A DNA stretch of 64,000 nt from Amyloporia xantha (taxonomy: Eukaryota > Basidiomycota > Agaricomycetes > Polyporales > Adustoporiaceae): assembly GCA_036971615.1 (NCBI GenBank), contig JAYKKR010000026.1, forward strand, positions 372,001 to 436,000. Reading direction: 5' to 3'. How positions within the stretch are numbered: the stretch's first letter is position 1; every line of letters begins with the position of its first letter. The notes below the pieces were generated by a model. The model was not told where the DNA came from. It saw only the letters and a program-made list of their open reading frames with translations, and did not search any database. Positions 23,525 to 36,657 of this stretch are shown here, piece by piece. A program made the translations under genes and the position numbers.

Positions 23525-25420
23525 CTACGGCACCAGTAGGCTCAAGTGCTTCTGCCCCGGCATCTGCATCTGCATCGACGGCTGCGCGAGGGGCATCGTC
23601 TGGAACATCGGGGACGGCGACGGCTGCGGCTGTGGCTGCGACTGCGATTGCAACTGCTGGCCGAACGACGACTGTGGTTGGAAGGTCGGCGTCCCGAAAG
23701 GCGCCATCGACGACGGCTGTGTCTGCTGTCCGAACATCGCGCCCATCCCGCCTACGCTGTTCCCCGTTGGCAAGGGCTGCGCGGCGAACGCATTTGGGCT
23801 GGGTGCCGGGAATGGACCGGAGAAACCGAGCCCTACTTGGGACTGAGAAGAGAAGGGCTGGGGCGCGGCTGCACCCGTACCCATGCCCCCGTTGAACGTG
23901 AGCCCCGTGTTCAGGCTCATGCTGCGTCCGAAGCTACCCGCCATCTGGCCCGAGGCCATCGAGGACGAGAAGGGCGCACTCGGGCTCGCCGAGAGGGCGC
24001 TGTAGGTATTTGCTGTCTGCGGATACGGATTACTGGTCATTTGGGCAGAAGGCTGTGCTACCGATGTCGGAGGCTGGGCGTTGGAAGTGTACTGGAGGGG
24101 GAGGGTGGAGGTGGTGGAGGACTGCAGGGACATAAGCGTGTTCCAATTGGAACTGCTCATTCCCGACGCTTGCGATTGAGACTGCGGAGTGTACTGCGAT
24201 GGCTGGGATTGCTGGGTATATGTTGTGGGAGAAACGGAAACGGGCTGCGATACCGACCTGAATTGCGAAGTCGATGTCACAGGAGACGTCGAGACAGCAA
24301 TAGGCGCTTTGGGTGGTACGGGAGGTGGGGCACTTGATGTCGACGCTACTGTCTCTGTCGGAGCCGAGGCAGGTTTCTGGAGAGGCGCGGTCTGCGCGCG
24401 AAGAGGCGGTGCAGCGGGGACTTTGCTTGACGCAGATCTTGATGGCCCGAGCACGGCGGCGACTTGGGCTGAGCGACTGACGAACGATCTGAACTCGTAC
24501 TTGGCTGAAAAAAGCGCAGTGTGAGCTGACAGAGCTGGCTGGCAATTGCAGGCAGTGATGGCATTGACGGGGTCTGACCCCGGGTCAGACCTCGTCAATG
24601 GGGTCAGACCCTTTGACCTTTGACCCAGGGTCAGAGTCAATGCGTGACTTATTAGAGCATGTGCGCTTTGGGTCTATGGCAGAAGCGCCGGACTCGGCCG
24701 CGCGAGGCTGTTGATCTACCGGCGTCAAGGTCACGCATTGACGATTGACCCGGGTCTGACCTTTTGACGGGGTCAAAGGGTCAGGGGGTCAGGCATTGAC
24801 CCGCACACCACTGACATCGATTTGCAGGGCATACTCACAGCGTATGTACTTTTCAAGATCGCTGTCCCTCTCCGAGTCGATCATGTTGGTCGGAGGGGAT
24901 GACGAGTCTCGTCAGGGTTGTGATGAGCATTGGACTTGATGTTGCCGGTATTTCTCATGACCTGGGACATATCTAGCGTGTTAGCGTACGCATACATGGT
25001 TATGAGGCCGCACCGACCTCCACTTGGTCCTTCGTCCAGGTATCCATAGTCAGGCTCTTCCTATGAAGTTGCAATTACATACTATAAACGCGCTGACACT
25101 GATGGAAACATACACTTTGGAGATGTGCGTTCCCATCTTGCGATGGATACTTGCACAGTTCATGCTGTACGAGCGACATCATCAAGCACAGCCCAGCAGC
25201 GCTCAAACCGATTGAAGACGCACCAGATGAAAATACCCAGATTATGCGACGCCCATCGCGGATTACGCGCCTTGCAGTCTGCACAGACATCTGCAAATCC
25301 GTATTCGAGCCATGAGCGACAGGTGAACGGACATATTCACCCGGAGTGCTCGCCATTTCCAGGTTGGCTTGCGAGCTCGAGGAGGGCCCGTTGGTTCCTC
25401 TCTGCTGTGATCTTGTTCAT
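23525..25420 (-). pseudogene. ArfGAP copy B, 3'-truncated
   Basis: Same exon order as copy A, starting at MNKITAERN, but the last exon breaks at 23556, removing both NPF motifs and about 60 or more residues. Element DNA then supplies a new tail (GQKHLSLLVP) and stop. A G-run near 24896 is one base shorter than in copies A and C, which shifts the frame inside the ArfGAP domain if real; homopolymer error is an alternative. Its upstream flank is E1b. The left part of this copy matches copy C and the right part matches copy A. Confidence 0.85.
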
Positions 25421-25507
25421 TCCGAGAGACATGGTGTATGAATACAGAGGAGGATCGACCCACGCTTGACGACACCGAGGGAGACCGGAGTCTTGATCAG
25501 GACCCCG

Positions 25508-28500
25508 TCACCGCTCCCACCTTCGATCGCCTCTCGCTCTCTCCTCTCTGTCAGTGCTCGATCGCGTCCGAGCCGTCGTGCAAGTCGCACCCTCGCGTGA
25601 ATGCACGCCAGCTTCTGTGTCACCCCAGTCTGTGTCCTCTCGAGCCCTGCAAAGCCGGTATGCCCATTCCTGTGTTTGTTGCGCTCTTCGCTCACAGACC
25701 CGGCCTCTGTCCGTAGACAGTCGTTCCCCTGCTGCTAAACTCCTCCTGCCCTCATTCTTCAGCATTCGAACTACGCGCATACGTCAATCCCGCGCAGCCA
25801 ACGTCGCGCAGCAAACCCCACGCACACAACCCCGTACACGCACGCAGTACACAGCGCGAATGCGCCCCTGAACGGGCATAACAGTCGCGCTCAATAGTGC
25901 GACCGTCCGGACACCAGCACCCCGGTGAGCACAGATGCCCGCTGTGCGCGCGGAACACATCGTGCGCGTGTCCGTACACAGCCGACGGCAAGAGCGACGC
26001 AGAGAGAGCTGCGCTGGCTAGGCGTAGTCCTCAAGGCATCAGGCGCACGCGCTGCGAGGAATCCGCCGTCGGTACGTCATGAAAACAAATATATTTCGTT
26101 TCTATTTACACGTTTATCTAACTAAGCATCGACAGTGGACAACCGCGTCCGAGCCAGATCGCCGTCCCTTCCCTCGCACGCGTCTACTCCCGACGCTTAC
26201 ATGTCCCCACTCGGACCTGTGCTGGACACACCCGCAGCCGACCACACCCACGCGCTGTGCGCTGGCACTAGCGCTGCTAGACAGCCATCCCCGTCCCCAT
26301 CGACGCGCTTTGCTCATCGAACAGCAAGCACGGGGTGCACAGCTGCGAGCTGGAAGACGGACGGGCGCATCCATGGTACAAACGCGTACCGCGCGTCGTT
26401 ACATAGTATGGCAAGACAGGAGTGGGGGCGCGTGAACGAACAGCCAGACGGATGCGCGCCGCTGCCCTCGCTCCGCCCTCGCGGCTCGTTCGCCGCGTGC
26501 GTTCCCGGTTCCTTAGGTCTCAGAACCATCACGGCAGCCCACCACACACCGTTCGCTGTCCGCTGTCCGCTGTCCGGGCGTTGATGGTACGTTTCCGGAC
26601 AGACTCGGTCCCTGACGACGTGCGCCTCGTCGGTCTATGTCCTGCTGATGAGGACAGCGTGCTTGCTGTTCAGAGCGCACTCGCGCGGGAGAACGCTCGC
26701 GCCCGGCAGGGGGGGTAGGGGTGGTCTTTCTCGCGAAACGAGAGCGCCGCCCCCTCTGCTTCTTGGCATCTACGCTTGCCCACAGAGTGTGCCTGTCGTC
26801 TCTGGTATACTGCTCGGGGCCTCTGCATATCGGCCGATGTACGCTCTCCACGCAGCATGGTACATTCCCGCTCCCGCTCCTGTCCATTCGAGCGCCCTGT
26901 ACCACCCTCTCACTCCTCACTGTCGACGCATGCTCGGTGTCCGTGCGGAAGTACGGCTACGCGAACTGATATGAGACTGCTCGAACCCCACGCGCTGCAC
27001 AGCGCTGCACCATGTAGGCGCGCTCTCGCCGTCCGATCGCTCGAAATAGCAGCATCGCCATGCCTGGCGCGACGCCCTTGTCGCGATTGTTTCCCCTCCA
27101 CCCTCCGCTCGTTCTCAACCTCGACAACCACGATCGACTCGTGCGCCCGGTCATGAATTGCTTAACACCCCGCCCGCTCAGCCCCGGTGCGTCCGGATCA
27201 CAAACTAACTGCTGCTTACATACTATCTACAGTGCGGTGCTTGCGCACAGAGTCCCAGTCATCTACGATTGGCTGTCTATTCACGAGCGAAGACGCGTCG
27301 CCCCCGCTAACCTCGAACGCTGGATGGTCCAAGTTGCGCCGAGACCATTTCTGCAGCGGCAGACATGGTTTCCGGAGAGAACAGACGGGCAGCGCTTCGC
27401 TCTGAAGGACGGTCATGGATCGTCCTGCGCGAGCTGAGAGCGAGCGTGAGGGAGAGGGCGAGGGCGAGGACCGTGCAGGCGTGCGGGCTCGTTATTAGTC
27501 GGCACGCCGAGAGGCGGGATTAGAGTAGCAGGTAACATCTAAAATTCCATGTAAATACCTGCCGTCAGTTCTGTTCAATACACGAGTCTGGTTATGAACG
27601 AAAACTTACAATCAGATCGGATGAATGCGAACGTCGGCGCATCATGAGAGCGGACGGGGAAATTCAACTTGAAGTTGCGCTCGCTCGCAGGCACGTCTGC
27701 AGAGACCGTGGTACACGATATTAGCATCGCGAAAGCCGTGATCGCGCGCGCATGCTTACACGCACCGAACAATCACCGGCGAATCAATTCGCAGCTACTA
27801 CATGCCTAGAAGGTCCGAGTTCTGTGAGCCAGCATTACATTTTCGACCGGAATGATTACTTACCAAACGAGAAAGCCCACACAGATCGTATGAGCGACGC
27901 TGTCGGCAGCCAACAGGGCGCAAAGATGGTCCGCGAACGCGCAACACACAATCCCGCACTCGCATTGACTGTTCAGACCTGCCGCGTTCATGGACTGCGT
28001 TAGGCTGTCCGGCATGTATCTGAGATGGTCCTGGGGACGACGCGCACTGTGTTGCACTTTCGAAGATGCTGGCAGTCAGCTTTTCGACATGAATCATTGG
28101 GAAGAATCGAATGTGATCAGCATACCGGCGCGCTACTTGAAAGGCCTCGTCAACGAGGAATCAGAACGCGGCGGCGTACTGACGGGGTGGTGAGCAATAT
28201 GGAGGGGACGATGAGCTGAGCAGACTCACCCCTGAGCACGGCGAGGAGAGGGTGCAACGGCGGAGACAGTGGATCGAGGAGAAGACGGCGCCGTCGATGG
28301 GGGAGCCGCGGGGAGGTACGAGAGGGGAACGAGAAGTGGAGAGAGGAGAGGGAGGGGAGGGGAGGAGAGGGAGGGGAGGAGAGGAGAGGAGAGGAGAGGA
28401 GAGAACAGAAGTGCTGACCTCAATCAACCGTCGCACCCCAGCTTATATCCTCCCCCAGCCTCGCCTTCTCACGCCGAATCGCACCATCGCCCATCGCCCA

Positions 28501-31500
28501 TCGTCGTCTGCCCCTCGGCATCGGCATCCTCCCATGCTGGCAGTATCCATGAGATCGTACGTACAGCACAACCGCTTCGACGCTGACGGTACGCCAAGCA
28601 TTCGCATTCAAAGCGAAACGGCGGGATTCGCCGTGAAACCTCCAGGTGCGCGTATTCCGACACGATTGATCACTCTTTGAAGCGCAGACGCGCGACTACG
28701 TGCGAGCGGCGGCAGGTCGGACGGAAGGTAGACAAGAGGAAGGGGTAGTATGGCCGCTTGGCGAATACCCCGCTCCGTCGGCTACGTCTTGCGGATTCCG
28801 GCAAGGATCTTCCGTCCGTCCATAGGCGTAGCAGCCTTGACGTTGGGTCAGTATCCTCGTGAGGAAAGGCGTTAGGAGGGACATACCATCGTGACAGTCC
28901 TGCGATCCTTCGCAACGGTCCATACTCTCGTCGGAGCACCTCATCAGAGGCCGACCCCCGCTCGCTAGTGCTCTCGTCACTGTTCGGCATGTGCCCACAA
29001 GCCGATATCCAATCCGCTATCCCTGGAATCACCAGGCCCGGAACAGATGGTCAGTAGAGAAACATTCCTATTGACGTTCCGTAACCGTTGACTTGCGCGA
29101 GACGCCGCGGCGGCGTTATGCGCCTCGGAAGAACTTGATTAGTGGCAAAGCGTCGCATCATCCGTGGAAGATGCGCGATGTTCGTGCCAGGCCCGTCCTC
29201 CAGAGCAATGTCTAACCTACTAGGGTAAGCTTCAACTCGGACATTAGGCTGCCCTGTTGAACGGCCTGTGCTGTCACCGCTCAGGCTACACAGTCCTCCG
29301 TGATTGCATCGCAGCTAAAGGCCGGCAGTGTTGAATTAGACTAGCAATACTGGAAGGATGCAACGAGATACGTACCTGTCAGAGAAGTATGCCGCGTTCA
29401 GGGAAGTACACTATTACATGTACTGCTAGTGTGTCGGCACCAAATCAGCGAGAAGCAGCGCTGCTTTCGTGCGGGTAGACCGAGTCCATCAGAAGGACGC
29501 GAAATACAATCGAATATTGTGAAACGCTGTGAAGCCATGGCCGCGATCATAGCGATCGGGCGCTGAACGACAGCCGGATGTCAGTCTGACGCTCTCTGAC
29601 GTCTCACGTACGTCGTGCTGTATCCGCTTGTGGTCAGGACATCTCAACGTCACGAACACGAAGTCCAGCATGTCTGTCTTCGTTCTTTCATACGGTAGAG
29701 TACATATGGAGTATATAAGTATCTACACAGCTAAATAGTCACGTCAGTAAACGGATACAAGAGTATGTCAATTGAGGAATACGCACCAGCACACTACAGT
29801 GCTTTCACTGGCACGCCCGTTACAGCTCGATTGCTGCTACCAAACGACATCCCGCATCTTGGCGATTGCACCCTGCGTCTGCATAAAGGCCTGGTACTGG
29901 GATCCGGTACGCTCCCACATGTGCTACGTCAAAGAATTCCGGTGTACGAGAGTGTGTCCTAGTCGCATCCAGAGATACTCCGAAAATAAACACCAAAAAT
30001 GAGTAAAATAGATGTGACGGTAGGATACGTACACATGCGTGACATCTAAGCGGAATGCGGAGATGTACTGATCGCAGATTGATCCGTTTTGAGTCAAGGA
30101 AGGAGCCCCGATTCTGTACTTGCTGAGGTGCGGAATAGATGTAAAGTCAACCGGCATGAGCTTCCACATCGGCTGAAATCGTGGTGAATATGCCTGTCAT
30201 TGTTGTCCAGGTAGACACGTAGGTCATACATGTAGAGTAAAAAAGGTGGAGTATGTTTGGACCCAGCAAAGCACGCAAACATGCAGAGCAAGTCGGCCTA
30301 GCTTGTTACAGCGATTGTAAGAACATCGGATCGCCGGTCGCGATCACCTGCCAGTGTAAAAGGAGAGCAATTCAGAGTATAATCAAGGTCATCAGAGGAG
30401 CATATAATCAATACGAAAAGCAGGTAGCATACAGTAAAGTCTCGTACCCAGAGAGTGATGTTCCAAGTCCGAGACGTCTGCCACAGCTTGAAGTTCATGT
30501 GGCTGAAGCCCAATCGGGCCAGGCGTCTGATCAAGATCTGGCCGATCGTGCTTGCTCAGACTTCGTTTTCAGTTGTCTCTTACCTTGAACGTTCTTCTGC
30601 GTTACCTGAACCATGCATTCCTCCAGATATCCTGCTCCCACATCCAACCTGACCATTGACACCGCTTCTGCTGCCGAGCGGTTTTCAGACTCGGATGGCC
30701 CAGTTAGCTTGCTACCGTCACGATATCTTGGTTTCTCCTCAGCACTCTCCGAGTCCGAATTGGTTGCTAGCCAATCTCAAGACTTGCACACACCCTCCGA
30801 GTCGCATCTGCTGCCCGAGCATTGCATTCCTTCATGTTTTCAACTTCTATGACTGTCTCTGACTTGACACATCGACACTGCTTCCCGGGCCATCAATCAG
30901 TGATATTCAGCCGACTTTTACTACGGCTACTTCTCTGGCTCGGTTGCAACTCGGAGTGCCAGATTTCAAGGCTTCCAGTTGTGCATGCTCTGCGACGAGT
31001 CAAGAACAGCATTGTTAAACCAATAACTGAGTTAATCTACTATACAATAGTTAGTCCATAGTACATTCGTTGTATGATCTTTGCGGCATCATTGACTTCG
31101 ATGTGATCAATGCTTTATTTCAATTGCCTTCATTGGCTCGGTGCCTGTGAGCTGTGGAAGGCTGGATCTACCAGAGGTTAGTTTTCACAGTTCTATATGA
31201 CATCGGGTGATCTGTCTGATCATTGCTTTCTGACTACTGTCGGCCATACACCATACATAGGATTCCAGATACATAAGATTGTGCTTTAGAGCGCAATCTT
31301 ATCAGTAAACTCTCCGAGTCTCTGTTGTGTAAATTATCGACAAGTGTGACACAAACCCTATTCTCAGTTTACTTATCAGTTGATCAAATGAGGTGAAACA
31401 TCAATTTCGGAACATGATGCCAAGCTGAGTAAGACGTAAATGATTTTGGAGAATTGTTTGAGGGCTTGTCAGTGGTTGCAAAATTCACACGTTAAATTTA

Positions 31501-34500
31501 AAAATTCTATTTCATCAGTGGCAACCATCAACTCACCAGCGCTCGGGACATTTTGCTCCGCATGTAGACTACCGAACATCAGACAGGCTGTCTACATGCT
31601 GAGCAAATGATCCAAGCGCTCGAGGTTCAGTGGGACTTCACTCCACCGATTTGATGTGTATAAGACCACTCACTGTTGTGGCATCTGACCCGCATTTCCC
31701 TGCCCCGCCATTATGCCTGTGCACTCTATCATTACTTTTCTTGTCTCTTCCCATCCACTGGTTGCCAACAAAACACGGGAGTGATATTGTAAGTGGCTAC
31801 TACTACTCTGAGGATTCATCGACTCGAGCTGACGGTCGGAATTGAGATGTGAGCTGTGATATCGATTCACGAAGTTCATCGGCGTCGGCCCTCTGCCTTC
31901 GAGGTAAGTAGAAGCCTGATTAATGATTACACGTGATCGTGTCCTGATTGGATTGTGCTACAGAGGACGCGTTGTGTGTCTCACGTCTCGATTCTACCTG
32001 CGCCGCTTGCCTACTACTTTTGGGCCAGTATGTGTCGGAAGCTAGACACGACCATCGTCAAGGGCAGCAGTGAATGGGCTCTGACACCTTTTTCGCTGGT
32101 GTGCGCCGGACCCTGATCGAGGAGAACGGTCACAGTGCTGGTTTGCGATCGTAGTGTGATCCCTTGCTGGCACGCCGGACGACCCGTCGACGATCAGACA
32201 TTTAACACGCCTGCCTGTAACGGACGACATTGTTGCTGGGCCCCGCGGACCGTCGGTCACGTACTACGATACCCGGGCCATTTTATCTCGTACTGCAGTG
32301 AGGCCCGCCGTCAGTTGCAAACGACAGAGATCTGAGGTGTCGGGTAGCATGGTGAGTATTAATATTGTGTTCTATTTGGATTTTGTTGAGGATGGCCGGA
32401 CTGACATCTTATCTAGATTTGTGCGTGTGGATTGACATCGAATGGACGCGCACAGATGTCAATGGACGACAGCAAGGAAGGTCATGGCATGTATGTTTCC
32501 TCCGATATCCACTCAGTCGGCGGCAGCTAATATTGGATCTTGTGGTACCTGTAGTGTGCATATGAGACCGTACGCGTCGTCAGAGCGTGCGTGATTCTCA
32601 GGCCTCAGCCGGTCCATCGTTGAGCGACCGGACGGCCCCAGTGAAAGTGGACGGCATCCGTCGACTAGTGGTCTGTCTCCTTCGGTTGGGGAAACGACGG
32701 GCACGTTCACCGAGTATGAATGAACTGGACGACTGGACGGCTATCTCAGGACGTGACCGGACGACAGATGCATCTCTAACACTACCATCCCGGACTAGTC
32801 ACGGACCGTCAAAATACGCAGGGTCCTCAGGCCTCGTCCCGTCCATCGTTCAGCGAGTGGACCGTCTCTGTCAAAGTGGATGGCATCCGACAGCCGACAG
32901 TCTGTTCCTTGGTCACCTAAGCGAACGATGAGCGCGTTCGCTGGGTGGGGGCGAACCGGACGACAGGACACCTGGCTGGCTATCTCAGTACACGACCGAT
33001 GTATGTCTGTCAGTACGATGCCGGACCGGTCACTGCGAGCAGCCTGAGGGGAGCAGACCGCGTCCGCTGGTAGGATGATTGCTGTCAGCAAAGCAACGCG
33101 GTACGAACCGGCGCTCGGATCCGTATCCGGATCTGGATGGGAGCTCGACGTTTACTGAACGCGAGATGCGAAGAAGTAGGTGCGTTAGTTCACGTCCTCT
33201 CGTGCTGGAGCTGACTGTCTCCTGTCTCGATTTGACAGCGCACGTGTGCCGTCTACGACTCGTGTACCTTGCAGTGCACGCGTTCATTGGAGGCCGAGGC
33301 GAGGATCAGCAGCGGCATCTCCTGCCGTGCGAGCAGCTCTCAATGGACGCTGTTCGCGCGTCCGCTTTCCTCACGTGCATGGTGGACCGGACAGAACGAC
33401 CAGACGACGTGGATGGTGGATGGCGTGGGAGAGCGACATGAACATCGAGTGAGCATCGAGAAGGGCGACAGGCATCACATTCGATTTTCACGGGCAGTCG
33501 TGCTATATACGGGTCTGCGCCCGGCGGGTTGGGACTCGCGCCATATCGGCCGTTCTACAGTACGTTCTTTCCATGTCTTGTCCTGTGAGTGCGGAGCTGA
33601 CTGCTATGATTGTGTCAGAGTCCTCTCGCCGCTTGCACTATAGGATCCGCGCGATGTTGTACGGTACGTTCTTTCCGTCTGATACCCTGCTTGCGCCGGG
33701 AGCTGACTGCTGGAATTGCGCGTTCCAGAGGTCGCTGAACGGACGAGGTGGCTGCCGGACGGCGCGGGATAGCTACGCGAACGTCAAAAGAGCATCGAGA
33801 ATGGGAAAGGGAGCACATTCGATTATTAGGAACACTTGTGACGTAGGATGCGCGCGATGTTCTAGATCTACGGTACGTTCTCTCCATCTGCCTGCTTGAT
33901 TCCGCGTTCCAGAGGTCTCTCCCCATCGCCAGTCATAGACCCGCGACGTCCACATCAGCCCCGGGCCAGAGAAGACGGATGTCGCGTTCCTAAGGTCTTT
34001 ATCCGCCGCGGCGCCGCCTGGTCCCTGTCGCGACGTCCACGGCTGCTCAGTCCAACTACATTTCGCACATCGGGAACGAGTTGCGTTCGAATAGACGCGC
34101 CAACCGGATCCGCGGACATTGGACGGCGGTGATCTGTCGCGAGCGCCACAATGGAAGGCTGCTTGCATCGCGCGCGGCATCGCCATATGCCCCGATATGG
34201 GTATATTGCGACGTTTGGCGGAGGCGGAGTCTCCGCGCGTGAGGGGCAGCGGCTTATTTTCGAGTTGCTGGACTCAGCTAGGGAGATGGTATAGGGCTGA
34301 CAATGTACGGGGTTGATGAGCAACAAACCGACAAGGAAGGGGAGGGGTTGGTGAGCAACGAACCGACAGGAAGGGGAAAGCATACTTTCGATTTTTCGCT
34401 GGACATGCACGCGTGCTGACTTCAACAAATATATTTCGTCGTATGTACACGGATGGTAGCTACGCCGACACACGATGCCCTCCGCTACGGCACCAGTAGG

Positions 34501-34515
34501 CTCAAGTGCTTCTGC
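25508..34515. mobile_element. E-family element, copy E1b (9.0 kb)
   Basis: A second copy of E1a in the same orientation. The differences I see are mostly lengths of G or GA runs (for example about 25998, 27091, 28330-28400 and 34280-34350), with almost no substitutions. The duplication is therefore very recent, or the copies are kept alike, or residual sequencing errors explain the runs. Joining points with ArfGAP copies B and C are the same bases as for E1a. Confidence 0.7.
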
Positions 34516-36412
34516 CCCGGCATCTGCATCTGCATCGACGGCTGCGCGAGGGCATCGTCTGGAACATCGGGGACGGCGACGGCTGCGGCTGTGGCTGCGA
34601 CTGCGATTGCAACTGCTGGCCGAACGACGACTGTGGTTGGAAGGTCGGCGTCCCGAAAGGCGCCATCGACGACGGCTGTGTCTGCTGTCCGAACATCGCG
34701 CCCATCCCGCCTACGCTGTTCCCCGTTGGCAAGGGCTGCGCGGCGAACGCATTTGGGCTGGGTGCCGGGAATGGACCGGAGAAACCGAGCCCTACTTGGG
34801 ACTGAGAAGAGAAGGGCTGGGGCGCGGCTGCACCCGTACCCATGCCCCCGTTGAACGTGAGCCCCGTGTTCAGGCTCATGCTGCGTCCGAAGCTACCCGC
34901 CATCTGGCCCGAGGCCATCGAGGACGAGAACGGCGCACTCGGGCTCGCCGAGAGGGCGCTGTAGGTATTCGCTGTCTGCGGATACGGATTACTGGTCATT
35001 TGGGCAGAAGGCTGTGCTACCGATGTCGGAGGCTGGGCGTTGGAAGTGTACTGGAGGGGGAGGGTGGAGGTGGTGGAGGACTGCAGGGACATAAGCGTGT
35101 TCCAATTGGAACTGCTCATTCCCGACGCTTGCGATTGAGACTGCGGAGTGTACTGCGATGGCTGGGATTGCTGGGTATATGTTGTGGGAGAAACGGAAAC
35201 GGGCTGCGATACCGACCTGAATTGCGACTGGGGCAGAGAGCTCGATGTCACAGGAGACGTCGAGACAGCAATAGGCGCTTTGGGTGGTACGGGAGGTGGG
35301 GCACTTGATGTCGACGCTACTGTCTCTGTCGGAGCCGAGGCAGGGTTCTGGAGAGGCGCGGTCTGCGCGCGAAGAGGCGGTGCGGCGGGGACTTTGCTTG
35401 TCGCAGATCTTGATGGCCCGAGCACGGCGGCGACTTGGGCTGAGCGACTGACGAACGATCTGAACTCGTACTTGGCTGAAAAAATCACAGTGTGAGCTGA
35501 CAGAGCTGGCCGGCAATTACAGGCAGTGATGGCATTGACAGGGTTTGATCCCGGGTCAGACCTCGTCAATGGGGTCAGACCCTTTGACCTTTGACCCAGG
35601 GTCAGAGTCAATGCGTGACTTATTAGAGCACGTGCGCTTTGGGTCTATGGCAGGAGCGCCGAACTCGGGAGTCGGATGGCAGGCCGCGCGAGGCCGCGCG
35701 CTAGCTGTTGACCTACCGGCGTCGAGGTCACACATTGATGATTGACCCCGGGGGTCAATGGGGTCAAAGGGTCAGGGGGTCAGGCATTGACCCGCACACC
35801 ACTGACATTGATTTGCAGGGCATGCTCACAGCGTATGTACTTTTCAAGATCGCTGTCCCTCTCTGAGTCGATCATGTTGGTCGGAGGGGGATGACGGGTC
35901 TCGTCTGGGTTGTGATGAGCATTAGATTTGATGTTGCCGATATTTCTCATGACCTGGGACATATCTAGCGTGTTAGCGTACGCATCCATGGCTATCGGGC
36001 CGCACCGACCTCCACTTGGTCCTTCGTCCACGTATCCATAGTCAGGCTCTTCCTATGAAGTTGCAATTACATACTATAAACGCGCTGACACTGATGGAAA
36101 CATACACTTTGGAGATGTGCGTTCCCATCTTGCGATGGATACTGGCACAGTTCATGCTGTACGAACGACATCATCAAGCACAGCCCAGCAGCGCTCAAAC
36201 CACTTGAACACGCACCAGATGAAAATACCCAGATTATGCGACGCCCATCGCGGATTACGCGCCTTGCAGTCTGCACAGACATCTGCAAATCCGTATTCGA
36301 GCCATGAGCGAAAGGTGAACGGATATATTCACCCGGAGTGCTCGCCATTTCCAGGTTGGCTTGCGAGCTCGAGGAGGGCCCGTTGGTTCCGTTCTGCTGT
36401 GATCTTGTTCAT
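34502..36412 (-). pseudogene. ArfGAP copy C, 3'-truncated, on the native upstream flank
   Basis: The ArfGAP domain exons are intact (MNKITAERN start, CADC and CVQC, NHNPDE-type block to DLEKYIR). The last exon is cut at the same base as in copy B, and a one-base shorter G run near 34551 gives a different out-of-frame tail (PSRSRRCRC...). The right half carries alleles not in A or B, including an SSLPQSQF insertion and a different intron repeat. Its 5' flank continues into the helicase gene, so this copy probably owns the original ArfGAP promoter. It could still make an ArfGAP domain protein without the NPF tail. Confidence 0.8.
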
Positions 36413-36657
36413 CCCGAGAGACATGGTGTTTGAACACAGAGGGCAGTTGTGTGGATAGATTCGAGGATCGACCCACGACACCGAGGGAGACTGGAGACTT
36501 GATCAGGACCCCGGCTAGTCCTGTTCGATCTTGGATCGAGAAGTTACCTGATAAGATAAGTGGTCATTCTGTGCAAGACGAGATGCACACTGAGACGTAG
36601 TCCTCACAGCATCTAGTTCTTTCCCTCCATTGATATCTTGCCTTAGTCGATTCAGCC
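36413..36657. promoter_or_regulatory. Divergent promoter between ArfGAP copy C and the helicase gene
   Basis: 245 bases separate the two start codons. Similarity to the flanks of copies A and B runs to 36513 and then stops. The rest is single-copy and probably the original intergenic sequence. No clear TATA box is seen. Confidence 0.5.

Larger units (their letters stand above)
14541..23555. mobile_element. E-family element, copy E1a (9.0 kb)
   Basis: This block begins 87 bases upstream of ArfGAP copy A and ends where ArfGAP copy B starts. The left end reads tcaccgctcccaccttcg, and the right end contains aaatatatttcgtcgtatgt about 85 bases before the junction. It recurs nearly identically as E1b and is related to E2 at the ThrRS gene (17.4-17.7 kb with 53.86-54.1 kb, 19.5-19.75 kb with 56.05-56.3 kb, 20.4-20.76 kb with 56.67-57.0 kb, 22.4-22.9 kb with 58.36-58.5 kb). 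No frame is long enough for a recognisable transposase, polymerase or integrase. It has TATA boxes, many GT...AG intron-like stretches with CTGAC branch sites, and CCGTCC/GGACGG-rich DNA. There are no long terminal repeats and no clear terminal inverted repeat. Mobility is inferred from the two locations. Confidence 0.7.

Noticed and set aside
14541..23555. E as a Helitron that captured gene fragments
   Set aside because: The fragment at each locus comes from the gene already resident there. I see no Rep/helicase gene and no clear CTRR end with a terminal hairpin.
14541..23555. E as a Starship-type or other tyrosine-recombinase element
   Set aside because: No captain-like tyrosine recombinase frame is visible, and the large duplicated gene arms do not fit short target duplications.
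12595..36513. The ArfGAP array as a simple long target-site duplication
   Set aside because: Flanking duplications would start identical. The ordered N/F allele mosaic is explained better by recombination with a diverged fragment, though later gene conversion cannot be excluded.
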